From: Calonectria ilicicola
Taxonomy: Eukaryota > Ascomycota > Sordariomycetes > Hypocreales > Nectriaceae
Direction of reading: 5' to 3'
DNA length: 64,000 nt
NCBI GenBank assembly: GCA_020809705.1
Contig: CP085826.1
Location: forward strand, 6,510,001 to 6,574,000
Part shown: positions 48,217 to 59,566 of the stretch, in pieces
Layout: every line of letters starts with the position of its first letter
Position numbering within the stretch: position 1 is the stretch's first letter
Notes under the pieces: generated by a model
Seen by the model: only the letters and a program-made list of their open reading frames with translations
Told to the model about the DNA's origin: nothing
The model's database searches: none
Program-made: the position numbers and the translations under genes

Positions 48217-49165
48217 ATGTCGGCCACAACCACTTACACGGTTAGGCCCACGAACGCCTTCGGCGCTGACTCTCCCTGCGATCTCGATACCTGTAACATT
48301 GAGTGGAGTATCTACTCCTACCGACCTTCGCTTGCCGCTAATGTCACCCTTACCGCTCTCTTTGGTCTCCTCGGCCTCATCCACCTCATCATCGGTGTCC
48401 GGTGGAAGGCTTGGGGCTTCATGTTTGGTATGGTCGCTGGCTGCCTCTGCGAAGTTATCGGATATATTGGCCGTGTCATGATGTATAACAACCCATTCTC
48501 TTTCAACGCCTTCATGATTCAAATTGGTAAGACTTCAATCACTCCAGCGCCTCCTGAATCAAGGCTAACAAGCTCATTCAGTCTGCTTGACCATTGCCCC
48601 CGTCTTCTACACGGCCTCGATCTACGTCACTCTTTCCAAGACCATCGTCTTCTTTTCCCCTGAGCTCTCTCGATTCAAGCCCCAGCTCTTCTACTGGATT
48701 TTCATTCCTTTCGATATCGTCTGCCTCATTCTCCAAGCTGCCGGTGGTGCCTTGTCCACCAGCGATGACAACAGCGACCTTGGTGTCGACATCTCCATGG
48801 CTGGTTTGATCCTTCAGGTCATTATCCTGGCTGCATTCATTGCTGCCTTTGCCGACTACATGTTCCGATACTGGCGCTCTGGTAATGGCTCTGCTTTTGG
48901 CTGGCGCATCAACACTTTCTTCATTGGTCTCTCCACTGCCATTATCCTCATTCTTACTCGATGCATCTTCCGTGTTGTCGAGCTCAAGGATGGTTACGAT
49001 GGTGACCTGATCAAGCACGAGATCCCCTTTATTGTCCTCGAGGGTGTTGTGATCGTCCTGGCTGCTGTTGCTCTTTGCTTTGGCCACCCTGGTCTCGTTT
49101 TCAACCGCGGTCTTGAAAACACTGACCGCGAGAAGGCCACCGGTAGCAGCTCCGACAGCAACTAA
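48217..49165 (+). CDS. RTA1-family multi-pass membrane protein (lipid-translocating exporter-like)
   Basis: Two exons, 48217-48526 and 48582-49165, joined by a 55-nt GTAAGA..CAG intron with GGCTAAC branch, giving 297 aa. The polar extracellular N-terminus has two Cys (CDLDTC) and one NVT sequon. Seven hydrophobic segments follow, as in the fungal RTA1/RSB1/RTM1 family: about residues 36-60, 66-88, 100-125, 140-165, 185-210, 220-245 and 268-290. Family hallmarks include EVIGYIGR in helix 3 and APVFYTASIY in helix 4. The C-terminus is short and charged. Known members confer resistance to 7-aminocholesterol or export sphingoid bases; the substrate here is unknown. Confidence 0.9.
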
Positions 49166-50055
49166 GCAATATTATCTGGCGAAAGGGTTGGTTCTAATCT
49201 ATACGGCACATCACTTGGGGAGTTGAATCCCCAATCGGGAGGGACAGAAAAGGGGAGAACACACTTTCATTTGTTTCGAGCGATACGAATCACATCATCA
49301 CATTGGGTTTATTGTTTGGTTTTATTTGTCATCATTTTTTTTGTGCATAGACGGATGGGCTTTCGGGCTCATTGAGACGAGAAACAGGATAATACAGGAC
49401 AGATATCCACGGCGGCCGAACTTGGCCAAGGAAGTTTGCATTTACAAGCATATAAGCTTAGAATCCTAGCATGAGTCTATAGTTAAATCCGAAATCAGTT
49501 GTTCAATTTGATGCCTTGATTATTACTGCTGCTGTGGGTCCTCTTTTCACTCATGACGAGATTGTACTGTTGACTTTTTTCCCACCTCCCCTATTAGCTT
49601 ATTATGACGAGTTGAAGAACAAAACCTGAGCTCGACCAAGAGCTCCATAACCGCAAAAGGCGGTAGATACAATCATTACGTGCAGCTTTATTTTGTCTTC
49701 ATGACTTGCCCAACCAAGGAAACAATCACCTTGACCCTTTGCACAGCACAACTTTGATGATCAACTTATAAATGAACAAACCCGATAAAAATTACATAAC
49801 AGCGAGCTAAATATGGCATGAAATTTTCTTTTTTTTTTTCATCCATTTTGAGTACATTCCCCCCAGAAGGCCCGAGTCAGTTGGCTCTGGTAGCTCTCAT
49901 GCCAAGGCCGATAACCCCACGTTATGACGGAGGTACGTACAAGCGGGGCAGGTAGCTTGAACGTCCGTCATCCGCCAACCACATGACTTCAAATCGTCAA
50001 CATCAAGCTTCCCTTCCCGCTTCCGCTTCTCTCTCCCGCATTCCCCCTCCCGCCA
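49166..50055. other. Intergenic, 890 bp
   Basis: RTA1-gene 3' UTR, then the promoter and leader of the aminopeptidase. A T homopolymer sits near 49829. The final 70 bases are C/T-rich. Nothing else seen. Confidence 0.45.
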
Positions 50056-51708
50056 ATGCTTCCCTCCTCTCGCCTTTCACTGAGCATACTTCGAAAATCC
50101 AGAGCCGCAATAGCAGCAGCAGCCCCTTATCGACCAGCCCCCGCTCTCGTCGCTTCCTTCTCGACGTCCTCGCCCATCATGGCCCCTCCTCAGGAAGCTC
50201 TCGATTTCATCGAATTTGTCAACGCATCCCCTACTCGTTCGTCCCCGAAACTGCATTCGGCGTCATCAATCCATTTCTAACCTGTTGTTGTAGCTTATCA
50301 CGCTGTCAGATCCGCCGTTGAACGCTTCGAAAAGGCCGGCTTTCAACCCATTTACGAGCGAGACTCTTGGGCCTCAACCCTTCGCCCTGGCGGCAAATAC
50401 TACCTTACTCGTAATGCCTCGACCATTGTAGCCTTCACCATCGGCCGAAAGTGGCGCCCTGGTAACCCAGTCGCCATCGTCGGTGCCCACACTGATTCTC
50501 CTTGCCTGCGCCTCAAGCCCGTTTCAAAGAAGTCCAACGTCGGCTTCCTCCAGATCGGTGTTGAGACCTATGGTGGAGGCATCTGGACCTCATGGTTTGA
50601 TCGTGACCTCAGTATTGCCGGTCGAGTCATGGTCAAGGAAGACGACAAATTTGTTCAGAAGCTCATCAAAGTTGATAAGCCCTTGTTGCGTATCCCAACC
50701 CTCGCTATTCACCTTCACCGACAGAGCAACTTCGACCCCAACAAGGAGACGGAGCTGTTTCCTATTGCTGGTCTTGTGTCAGCTGAACTCAACAAGGGAG
50801 CTAAGAATGAGGAGAAGGATGTGAATGAGGAAGATGAGGACTTTAAGCCTCTCAGGGCCATGGCTGAGCGACACCACGCTCCTGTCCTCGATGTCATCGC
50901 TTCCGAGGCTGGCGTTGACGCCTCTGCTATCGTAGACTTTGAGCTAGTCCTCTACGATACCCAGAAATCTTGTATTGGTGGTATCAGCGATGAGTTCATC
51001 TTCTCTCCCCGCCTCGACAACCTCGGTATGACATATTGCTCTGTTGAGGGTCTGATTGCTTCAGTCCAGGATGAAGCATCACTCCAGAACGACAACACTA
51101 TCCGCTTGACGGTTTGCTTCGACCACGAAGAGATTGGCTCTACCTCAGCTCAGGGCGCTAACTCGAACCTGATCCCTGCTGTGCTTCGTCGTCTTTCCGT
51201 CCTTCCGGGCAACCGTGATGCTGCCAGTGACGGTAGTTATGAGGCTATTCACCACGATGGCGAGGACGCTACAGCCTACGAACAGACACTTGCGCGGTCA
51301 TTCCTTGTCTCAGCGGATATGGCGCACTCTGTGCACCCCAACTATGCTGGCAAATACGAATCATCGCATCAGCCAGCCATGAACGGCGGTACTGTCATCA
51401 AGATCAATGCCAACCAGCGCTACGCGACCAACTCGCCCGGTATTGTGCTCTTGCAGGAGTGTGCTCGCACCGCCGGCGTCCCGCTGCAGCTTTTCGTTGT
51501 CCGCAACGACTCGCCTTGCGGCAGCACTATTGGTCCTGGCCTAGCTGCCCAGCTTGGCATGCGAACTCTCGACCTTGGCAACCCACAGCTTAGCATGCAC
51601 AGTATTCGTGAGACTGGTGGCACCGCCGACGTTGGATACGGAATCCGCTTGTTTAAGGAGTTCTTTGAGCATTATGGAACCCTCGAGCCTAAGTTCCTGA
51701 TTGACTGA
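50056..51708 (+). CDS. DNPEP: Aspartyl aminopeptidase, peptidase family M18
   Basis: Two exons, 50056-50236 and 50294-51708 (531 aa). The GTTCGT donor is weak, but the join recreates the family peptide NASPTPYHAV. This zinc aminopeptidase removes N-terminal Asp/Glu. Expected metal and catalytic residues are present: H126 (GAHTDSP), D302 (RLDN), E339/E340 (DHEEIGS), D402 (SADMAHS) and H496 (SMHSIRE). Compared with typical M18 enzymes there are short polar inserts, for example KNEEKDVNEEDEDFK and the DGEDATAYEQ region. The first 41 residues are Arg/Ser/Ala-rich and end in SFSTSSPI, like a mitochondrial presequence. A second in-frame ATG at 50179 (MAPPQEAL) starts the usual cytosolic form, so both forms are possible. 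Closest named relatives are human DNPEP and yeast Ape4. Confidence 0.93.
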
Positions 51709-52227
51709 GTGTATGGCAAGTAAAGTATGCGGGTATGGGATGGAGTTGAGGTGAGCGGGAGCCAACTGGAGTTTTATGTGGGAGATAGCATTTAGAATGC
51801 TTGGTATTGAGTGATGAGCTATGTTTGGTTATGATTCTGGCCATGTTAGCAAGAGCTATGTATGTCTCTCGTACAACAAGACAGCCAAAAACAATTTGAC
51901 ATGAAATCGACAATCGATAAATGCATGAGTGACTTGACTCTATCCTGTCTTAAATCTTACAAAAAAGTGTCCCGGCAACGCCGTTCGATCCTCCCTTGGA
52001 TCGTTTACCCACATAAGCATCCAACACCTGGTGTATCAAAAACAAAAAAGTAAAAACATGACCGAAATTTCGCCCTCGCCCTTGCATGGCATGCCTGCCA
52101 CGTCGAGATGATTGCTATATATACAAGTTGCTGACCCATTCCTCCTCTTGGATTTGCTCATAGTTGTCAATTAAGCCCGTTTTTTTTTTGTTGTCTTAAT
52201 TTTTTTTGGTTCTTTTCTTATCCAGTA
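51709..52227. other. Convergent 3' region, 519 bp
   Basis: It lies between the aminopeptidase stop and the stop of the minus-strand Whi5-like gene. AT-rich with T homopolymers near 52180-52206, which read as A-rich on the Whi5-like strand. No further feature. Confidence 0.45.
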
Positions 52228-53236
52228 TTATAAGCTAGGGCCCTCTTGAGATAAACTCGGCAGCTCACACTCCGCGTCAGCACTTAACGCGGTAGCACCA
52301 GTTTGGGGCTCCAACACGTCAGCAGGTGGGGGAGCATCGACAGAAGGGTTCGAGTCCTCAATGGTAGTGTCGCCATCTTCTTCGTCCTCTGTTGAGGAGG
52401 CCTGGGGCTGCAGCTCGGGATCAGTCTCGGTGCGGTCCTCAGACCGCTCTTCAGGTTGGGATGGCGGGGCCTCTTCAGTGGATGATGAGGAGGAGGCGCC
52501 GGGGCTCTGGACGCGGACGACGCGTGGGCTCTGTCGAGGCATTGGGCGGGGCTGCAAATCGGCCAGAGGAACGGTGGTTTGGCCGGTGCGGACCTTGTAG
52601 TTGGCGAGGCCGAGGCGAAGGCGAAGTATTTCTACTTTCTAATCCAGCTTTGTTAGCGCCGTGTTCGACCGCTGTCCCAGGCCCTAATGCAACGGAGGGC
52701 GGGTAGTGACATTGACATACTTCTCTTGCTTGTTCCCGTGTTAGAGCACGGGGCCGAGTGACCCTAGGAAGGTCTGAAGTTGGAGTGGTGATGGGAGCGG
52801 CGGCCTCTGGCTCAGTAGCGGCTGTAGCCCATGAGGCATCGTTGCCAGACGTGTCGAAGAGAGAGCTCGACTCTGGGCTGTGACTTCTTGACAACGCGTC
52901 CTGTAAAGTAAATTAGCTATCAGTGAGCTTGCAATTGATTCAATGAATGCATTGAAAGCACGCATCCCCATGGGGCAGAGTGTGGGAGAGCTTCCATCAT
53001 GCAAGTTAAAGTGTCCCACGTACCTCGTCACGTCCCAGACACGCCTTCTTGCCGGCGGGGCTCGCGGCGCCTTCAACTTCAAATAATCTCTTCCTGGCCT
53101 CTATGGCAAGCTTCACGGGGCTCGCAAGAATGTCTCCTGAAGACTTGCTATCTTTGAAGAGTGTCTTGGGTGAAGCCAGCGCGTTGGAGTTCAGCGGGGC
53201 GAGGGCGCGTCGTTTGGATGGGGAGCAGGTCTCCAT
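52228..53236 (-). CDS. Whi5/Nrm1-like G1/S transcriptional repressor
   Basis: Three exons, 53236-53024, 52900-52721 and 52638-52228 (804 nt, 267 aa); all joins are phase 0. The protein is disordered except for a helix-forming motif at about 126-151, TREQAREKVEILRLRLGLAN followed by YKVRTGQ. It matches the Whi5/Nrm1 GTB motif that docks on SBF/MBF. The second intron splits this motif after residue 131, so it is visible only after splicing. CDK-type sites are frequent (CSPSKRR, ASPVK, QSPRVVR). The N-terminal SPSKRRALAPLNSNALASP is typical of the family, and the C-terminus is acidic. Known role: Whi5 and Nrm1 repress G1/S promoters until CDK phosphorylation or negative feedback acts. Whether this is the Whi5 or the Nrm1 type cannot be told from sequence alone. 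Confidence 0.83.
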
Positions 53237-54858
53237 TGCGAATGAGATGCGTATGCAAGGGTAAGAAAGGAAGCGCGGATGGGAGGGAATGAGGAGGAAA
53301 GTGCTTCAGAGCGAGGGTTCCTTCAATGCGAAGCAGTTTATGGAATAAGGTGCAAGAGAGAAACTCGCGGGGTTGAACAGTCGGTGGTGAACGTGTTTGA
53401 TGCCAGGACACGATCATTAAAGGTAAGGTGTTGGGGGGCCCTGCTGTGGGTGGAGGTTTTGAGACGCACCGATAAGATAAGGGACGTGACGGGAGCGCTA
53501 CTGTACGTGTTTAAGCACCTCCCAGCCTGAGCATTTCTCTGTGACAACGGCGGACAATAAGAAAATAAACCTCCATCAAAATAAACAAAATCTCGCACAA
53601 CGGAACCCAATGCTATAGATGCTACCGTGGTGAGATGATGCGAGCATGTTCGTGCATCAGCTTTAGATGCCTGCGCGCAACCAACTGGATGGACACCGGA
53701 CTGATCGACGTTGGAGACTAGACTAGACCGCGAAGTGCTATTTTCCATTTGCACACAGTAGACGCTTTTTTGGCATGGGAAAAAAAAGAAAAGAAAAATC
53801 GGACAAAAAAAAAAAGGCTCCCCACGTCGCTACTGCAATGTCACCACCAACAGGGGGGAACAACACGGTTGTCGCGTTCTCATTGTCCCTCGACCCCAGC
53901 CCCCGGTTGTCGCCCTGGGTCCCCTCCACCTGGGCCACGCTCGCACGTCACGTCACTCCCGCAACTGTCACGAAGAATGCAAGCTATTTACTTTCTTCCT
54001 ATTATGGACTAGCGCGACTAACCTGCCCTAGCTAGCCCTGTAGTGGACTAGCCAGCCGCGTCTCCTTTGTGTGGGGGAGGATCTTGTCACGGCCGGATGC
54101 AGGAACGGGAGGCCCTATCCGTTGACTTCTGGTCTAGACTCGCTAGGCCCGTCCAAATCAATTATAACAGCTTCATTCAGTGGCCATTATCGCCATTTAC
54201 CTTAAAGTGGTTTCCAACATCCAACCAGCAAGTTAAATGGCCTTACAGGAAATCAATAAATATCACAACTGGACAACTCGATATTAGTAGCAAAACGCTG
54301 GGTATCATTTGCTCCTCGCCTATCTCCCGAGGTCAAGACTTACAGGCTTCGCCGCCTGTTGAAAAAAAGAACTACTACAAGCAGTACAAGAGCATCTAGA
54401 AATAAATATAGACAAATGTCAAAAAGCAGAAGAAGAAAAAAAGGCAACGCTCCAAACAAACAATAAAACACGGAATAATGACGACTTTTAGTCAGTCATC
54501 CAGGCCAACCCCGGCATCTCCGTAAGCAAACTCCAAAATCAGAAGAACCAAATCACACAGTCCCTGTGCCCTCAAAAGGCTGACTCTGGACCTCAATATC
54601 ATCTGTATCTGGGTGCCCTTAACCCCGTCTCTCCTTTTCCCCATTTTCCCATGCCCTTCCCAAATGACCATCCAAAGTTCCCCTCTTTTGTCCCATAAAG
54701 TAAACCCTGTGCAGAAATATCATGCTCAAAAACAATGATTCATGTCATCACCTTGGGGTATATATATCCCGGGACCCTCTCAGCCCCACTCCCATTACCA
54801 GTCCCTTTGCCAACCAAACTCCGGTCCTGTTTCTCCATCACGTGCTGCAGCATGTAAA
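53237..54858. other. Intergenic, about 1.6 kb
   Basis: Promoter of the Whi5-like gene at the left, then A-rich tracts (53777-53817), a CTAG-rich patch (about 54005-54060) and the MED15 3' side. Short frames only; no supported gene or RNA. Confidence 0.4.
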
Positions 54859-57800
54859 TCACGTCTCCATTGAGTAATAAGTCGTGTCGAGCTGGAAAGG
54901 CTTGTTGAAGTCAACATTCATATCGTCCCAGTCTGGCGGCGGTCCACTTGAGTCGAGGAGTGAAGGGTCCAAATCAATGTCAAACCCGTCCATGGTGCCC
55001 ATGGTGCCGTCCAAGTTGGTACTGTTCATATTGAGGAGGAGATCCGTGTCGAGAGATTGCCAGTTGGCTTCAATCTCAAGGCTGACGCCTTCCGAAATAT
55101 CGCTGTTCGGCTCGCTGGATCCACTGTCCTTGCTGGACTCAGGTGTATCGTTGGGTGTCAACGATCGATACACATTAATATCGCTGATGACGTTTCGGTA
55201 TCCACTTTCCAGACCCAGGTTGCTCATCAAGCTTTGAGGGTCGATAGTCGATGCAGCCCAAGGATCAGCTGGGGTTGGAGCTTCAGTTGATTTAGCATCA
55301 GTTGGCTTCGGTGTTGATTCGCTCTTGATGTTGACCTTGCCGTCTTGGCTCTTAACTTGTCCCTTCATGAGCGCATCAGTGGAGACGGGTGTGGCGCCCA
55401 GCGTTACAGGAGTCTGGCCTTGCTTCGAATTCGTCACACCCATGGCGGGCGCTGATTCTTGCACCTTCTTGGGGGTGCCATCAGCTTCAAGCCCCAGGGC
55501 CAAAGCCAAGTTCTCTTGCATAAACTTCATAGGATCTTCCTTCGGCCCAACGTGATCCTCCATGATATGAGTCTGAAGAGCCGACTCGGTGGAAAACCCA
55601 ACAGCCGACATCTCGCAATCAGGCTCCTTGCAAAGGAATATCGGCTTCTGGGGCACTTGGGGCTCCGAACCCCGTCTCATATCCGGTGACGCCTTCTTGC
55701 TGATCTGTGGTGAAGGTGTAGCGCCCTGTGGTGTTTGCCCGGAAACCTTTTGCTTCTTACGCGCAGGGGGGATCTGAAGGTTCATATCCTTGATCTTGCT
55801 ACCATAGCTGGGATTGCCATGGGGAGATGAGGCTCCAAATTGGAACGGAGGCTGAGAAGTGGTAGGAGCCACGGGTGTTTGGGCCTTAGGGGTTGCCTTT
55901 TGGTTGGCCTTGTTCAGAGCCTGAGAGTTCTTCTCCAAGTTAGCAGCATTCAAAGGAGCTGGTTGAGTGCCTTGGGCAGGTTGCTGCTGCGGTTGTCCCT
56001 GAGCCTGAAGTTGCGCCTGTTGCTGTTGAGGCGGTTGGGCATTCTGGGGCTGCGGAGTAGCTTGCTGCTGGCTGTTCGACTTCATCATCATTTCCCGCAT
56101 ATACATGCTGGCAGCAAGATCCTTGGCCATGCTCTCGAGCATTGCACGAGCTTGGTCAATCTCGTTGGATCGAATGCTGAACATGTCTTTGAGTACGCTC
56201 ATCTTCTCTCCATCTGCAAATTGCTTAATGATACGTAGTCGCTAAAAAAATTGTTAGTCGGTTGCAGTAACTAGAAATATCAGGTTCAACTTACAGTTCT
56301 GAAAAACATCTTGGCGCGTTGGTCATCGCGGGTTATAGAGTACCACCTACTCAAACCTTTACCAATCTTGCTCATATCCAGGACAATGCGCTGAAGTTTG
56401 TTCGCGGTCTCTCTATGCTCATCTGGGTTCATGGAGATATCCACCAATGCCTCTTGAGCAGACTGGCGTTGCGCCTCCTGGCCGATAGCCTTCAGACGGG
56501 CCAAGTTTTCAGCCGGGGCTCCCATTTGCGCAGCACCACCAGCGGCGGCTCTGCTCATTTGTAGTTTGACAAATTGCTCATACTTGGCTCGCTGCTCAGG
56601 TGTGAGAGAAGCAATCTGCTGAGGGGTCAAGTTAGGGATGCCCTTTTGCATAGTTTGCTGCTGTTGGTTGGATTGAGAGGGTGGCCTTGCCTGGTTGACA
56701 GGTTTGGAGCCATCACCAATCTCAGCGTTCTCGTCGGTACTCGGGCGCTTCAGGTTCTTAGCGGCGGGTGCTGAGGAAGGGTTTGGTGGCTGAGCTCGGT
56801 TGGCAGTCTGGGGTCTGGCGTTTCGCATCTGTTCAGGTGTTGGTGTGGGATTGGCCTGCTTCTGAACACCAGCTTGCATAGCATTGTTTTGATTCATGGC
56901 GTTAGGTGCCTGCATGTTCGGAGGCTGAGGTGTCTGGTTGGGCTGAGTAGGTTGAGGCTGCTGCTGTTGGAGTTGCATCGTGGGCTGAGGAGCAGGCACT
57001 TGATTCTGGCCTGTTTGTTGGGCTTGTTGTCGAGCAGCCTGACCTCGCATCTGCTGTTGCTGGAGCCAGCTTTGCTTCTTCATCTGGACCACCATCATGC
57101 GAAGTTGCTCATCAGGAACATTGGCCAAGTTCGGTCTCTGGCTTCTGACGTGCATGAGATCCTGGGCACTGACTTGAAGGAGTTGCTGGGGAATATTTGC
57201 CAGCTGCTGTCTGGCCATAGCCTGTTGGGCATTCTGTCCTTGGGGATTGGCGGTTGGCATGCCCAAAGCCATGTTTCCGTTCTGGCCTTGCTGCGCCGAT
57301 TGCTGCTGGGTCTGCTGCTGCTGGTTTTGCTGTTGCTGAGGCTGTTGCGACTGTTGTTGAGTCTGCTGAAGTTGCTGCTGTGGCTGGTTTTGTTGTGATG
57401 GTTGTCCTTGGGCTTGCTGCTGCGGCATCATGTTTCTCTTTTGAAGCAGAAGTGAAAACTGCTTTTGTTGAATGGCTGCAAGCTGGTTGCGAACATGCTG
57501 AGCAACATTGTTCTGACCAAGCCACATCTTCAATGCACCCCATTTTTTTACTTCTTGAGGAATTTGACCAAGCTGGTTGAGAACCTGGGGGGGCAAGTCC
57601 ATGGCGTCCATCATAGCAATAGCTTGGGCGTTCGGCGTCCGTGCCATACCCATCTGTTGGCCTGCATTGTTCTGGGCACCAGGCTGCTGCATTCCCACAC
57701 CCATCTGTCCTCCCCCAATGCCCGCGTTCATCTGGCCCATCTGACTAGGAGTCCTTTGGATCTGGTTTCCGCCTTGGCTTGCATTCATCATCTGCTCGCG

Positions 57801-59566
57801 ACGGTGAGTTTGCCATCGCTGCATGACTTCGTTGAGCTTCTCCGGAGGCATTCCACTAACCTGGCTTCGCTGCTCGGGGTTTAAACTCTGTAGCATACTC
57901 TGAAAAGCCTGGTTGTTTGGTCGCTGACTGCCTTGGTTAAAGCGCTGGTCTCCAAAAGCAACATTGCCCTGGCCCATGTTTTGATTGCCCATAGGGTTCA
58001 TATTGTTAGGTGGCCTGGATACCGGTGTGTTGAGGGTGTTCATCCCAGGGCTCTGAGATGGGGGCATATTGCCATTCATAGCGGGCTGGTTCTGCATTTG
58101 CTTCATTTGAGCTTGTGCTTGAAGAGCCTGCGACTGTTGGTTCATCTTCATCTGCTGGAGATTGAGACCTTGCTGCTGGGTCTGTGCCTGTTGCTGTTGC
58201 TGAGCTGGGCGAGGCTGGTTAGGACCTTGGTTAGAGAGGTTTTGGCCCATAGGCTGAGGCGTTGGGTTTCGATTGGGCCCATTGCTTGCTGGAACAACTG
58301 TCTGACCAGATTGCTGCGCCATAATACCATTCATCTGCTGATCCTTTATGCTCTCCATATTAGGAGTGAACTGCGAAAAGTCGTTACCGTTCTGGGTGCC
58401 GTTCATCATGCCAGCTTGCTGGCCCTGCTGCTGTCTTTGGAGAGACTGCTGGCTTTGTTGCTGTTGCATCAACGCAGCCTGGGCTTGAGCGGCATTGGCG
58501 TTTTGGGGGTTCAATCGGCTCATGTTGGCCTTGAGAACTTGGAAGGCCTGATTTTGATAAAACCACAGAAGAGGGTCTTTACCGTTCGCCTGAAACTCTG
58601 CCAGTTGCTGGGGAGGAAGTCTCTGTTGAAGCTGTAGTCGTGTGTTCGTCTTCATCTGCTCCGTGGCGTTGGCCATCATTCGAGCAGCTAGCTCTGCAAC
58701 CTTGCCCTTATCCTGCTGCGATAACCGGGACAGCTCGTGAGGAAATGCTTGTTGAGGTCTTGCCTGGTTACCAGGCATACCCATCATCTGTTGATTGGGG
58801 CCGATGCCACGACCAGCCTGGTTCGGCATTCCCATTCCCATTCCCATGTTCATCCCCATACCCATACCCATCTGCTGCTGGGACATTTGTCCAGCTTGCA
58901 TTGGGTTTTGCATGGGCTGAAAGCCCTGCTGGGGGCCCTGGCCCATACCACGGCCCATTTGAGCTTGCATGTTCATCATTGCTTGGGCCTGGGCCTGGGC
59001 TTGAGCCTGGACTTGGGCGTTGGCGCTTAGGGTGTTCTGGAGGTTAGGTTCGTTCTGTTGTCGCTTCTTGTAAAAGTCCATGATCTTGTTGGTCATTTCG
59101 GTATCGTAAACTTCCTGCGCTGGGGTCAGTACGTGTTTTATGTGTTTGCAGGCCAAAGAGGTGCGAGTAAGCTTGATGATACCTTGGTTGGGGATTTGTG
59201 GAAGACATCTCTCTCGAATCCACAGCCAAACTCTGCGGCCTTCATAGAATCTACGCCGTTCATCGCCAGAGCAATGTTGGAAATGCTAATTTTTGGTTAG
59301 CTTGCGTCTGAATTTAGGAAATTCAAATTCGGTGCTGCTAAGAAATCAAGGCAGGTTACAAGGGACTGTCAAACTCACAGATTCATAGTCTTTCCCATAC
59401 GATCGCCGATGGGTACGTTCGCCTGCCAACAAATACCGGTGAAAGGTTGTGTATGTTGGACCAGGTTCTGGTAGACGATCTGCTGAAGTTGATTGTTGGT
59501 GGGCTTACGCATCTGCTGCGGCATCATCTGGCCGGCCCCAGCCATGTGCTGCATGTTGGCCGCCAT
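54859..59566 (-). CDS. MED15: Mediator complex tail subunit 15 (Gal11 type)
   Basis: Four exons, 59566-59379, 59285-59183, 59114-56295 and 56241-54859 (4494 nt, 1497 aa). The N-terminal KIX-like domain (about residues 21-115) reads KPTNNQLQQIVYQNL, PIGDRMGKTMN, NIALAMNGVDSMKAAEFGCG, then YDTEMTNKIMDFYKKR. It is spread over three exons. Most of the rest is Gln/Asn/Met/Pro-rich low complexity, with short helices such as LSRLSQQDKGKVAELAARMM and a KFMQENLALALGLE stretch. The C-terminal acidic segment contains repeated DLD/DWDD peptides. Known role: the KIX domain binds activation domains and couples them to RNA polymerase II. Exon 1 carries two extra residues (Ile-Cys) in the FTGICWQANVP stretch compared with what I expect of the family. 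The intron 2 donor is GTATCA, weaker than the others. Confidence 0.92.

Noticed and set aside
57933..58637. 234-codon Leu/His-rich plus-strand frame inside MED15
   Set aside because: Antisense image of CAG/CAA-rich Gln codons; MED15 is certain on the minus strand.
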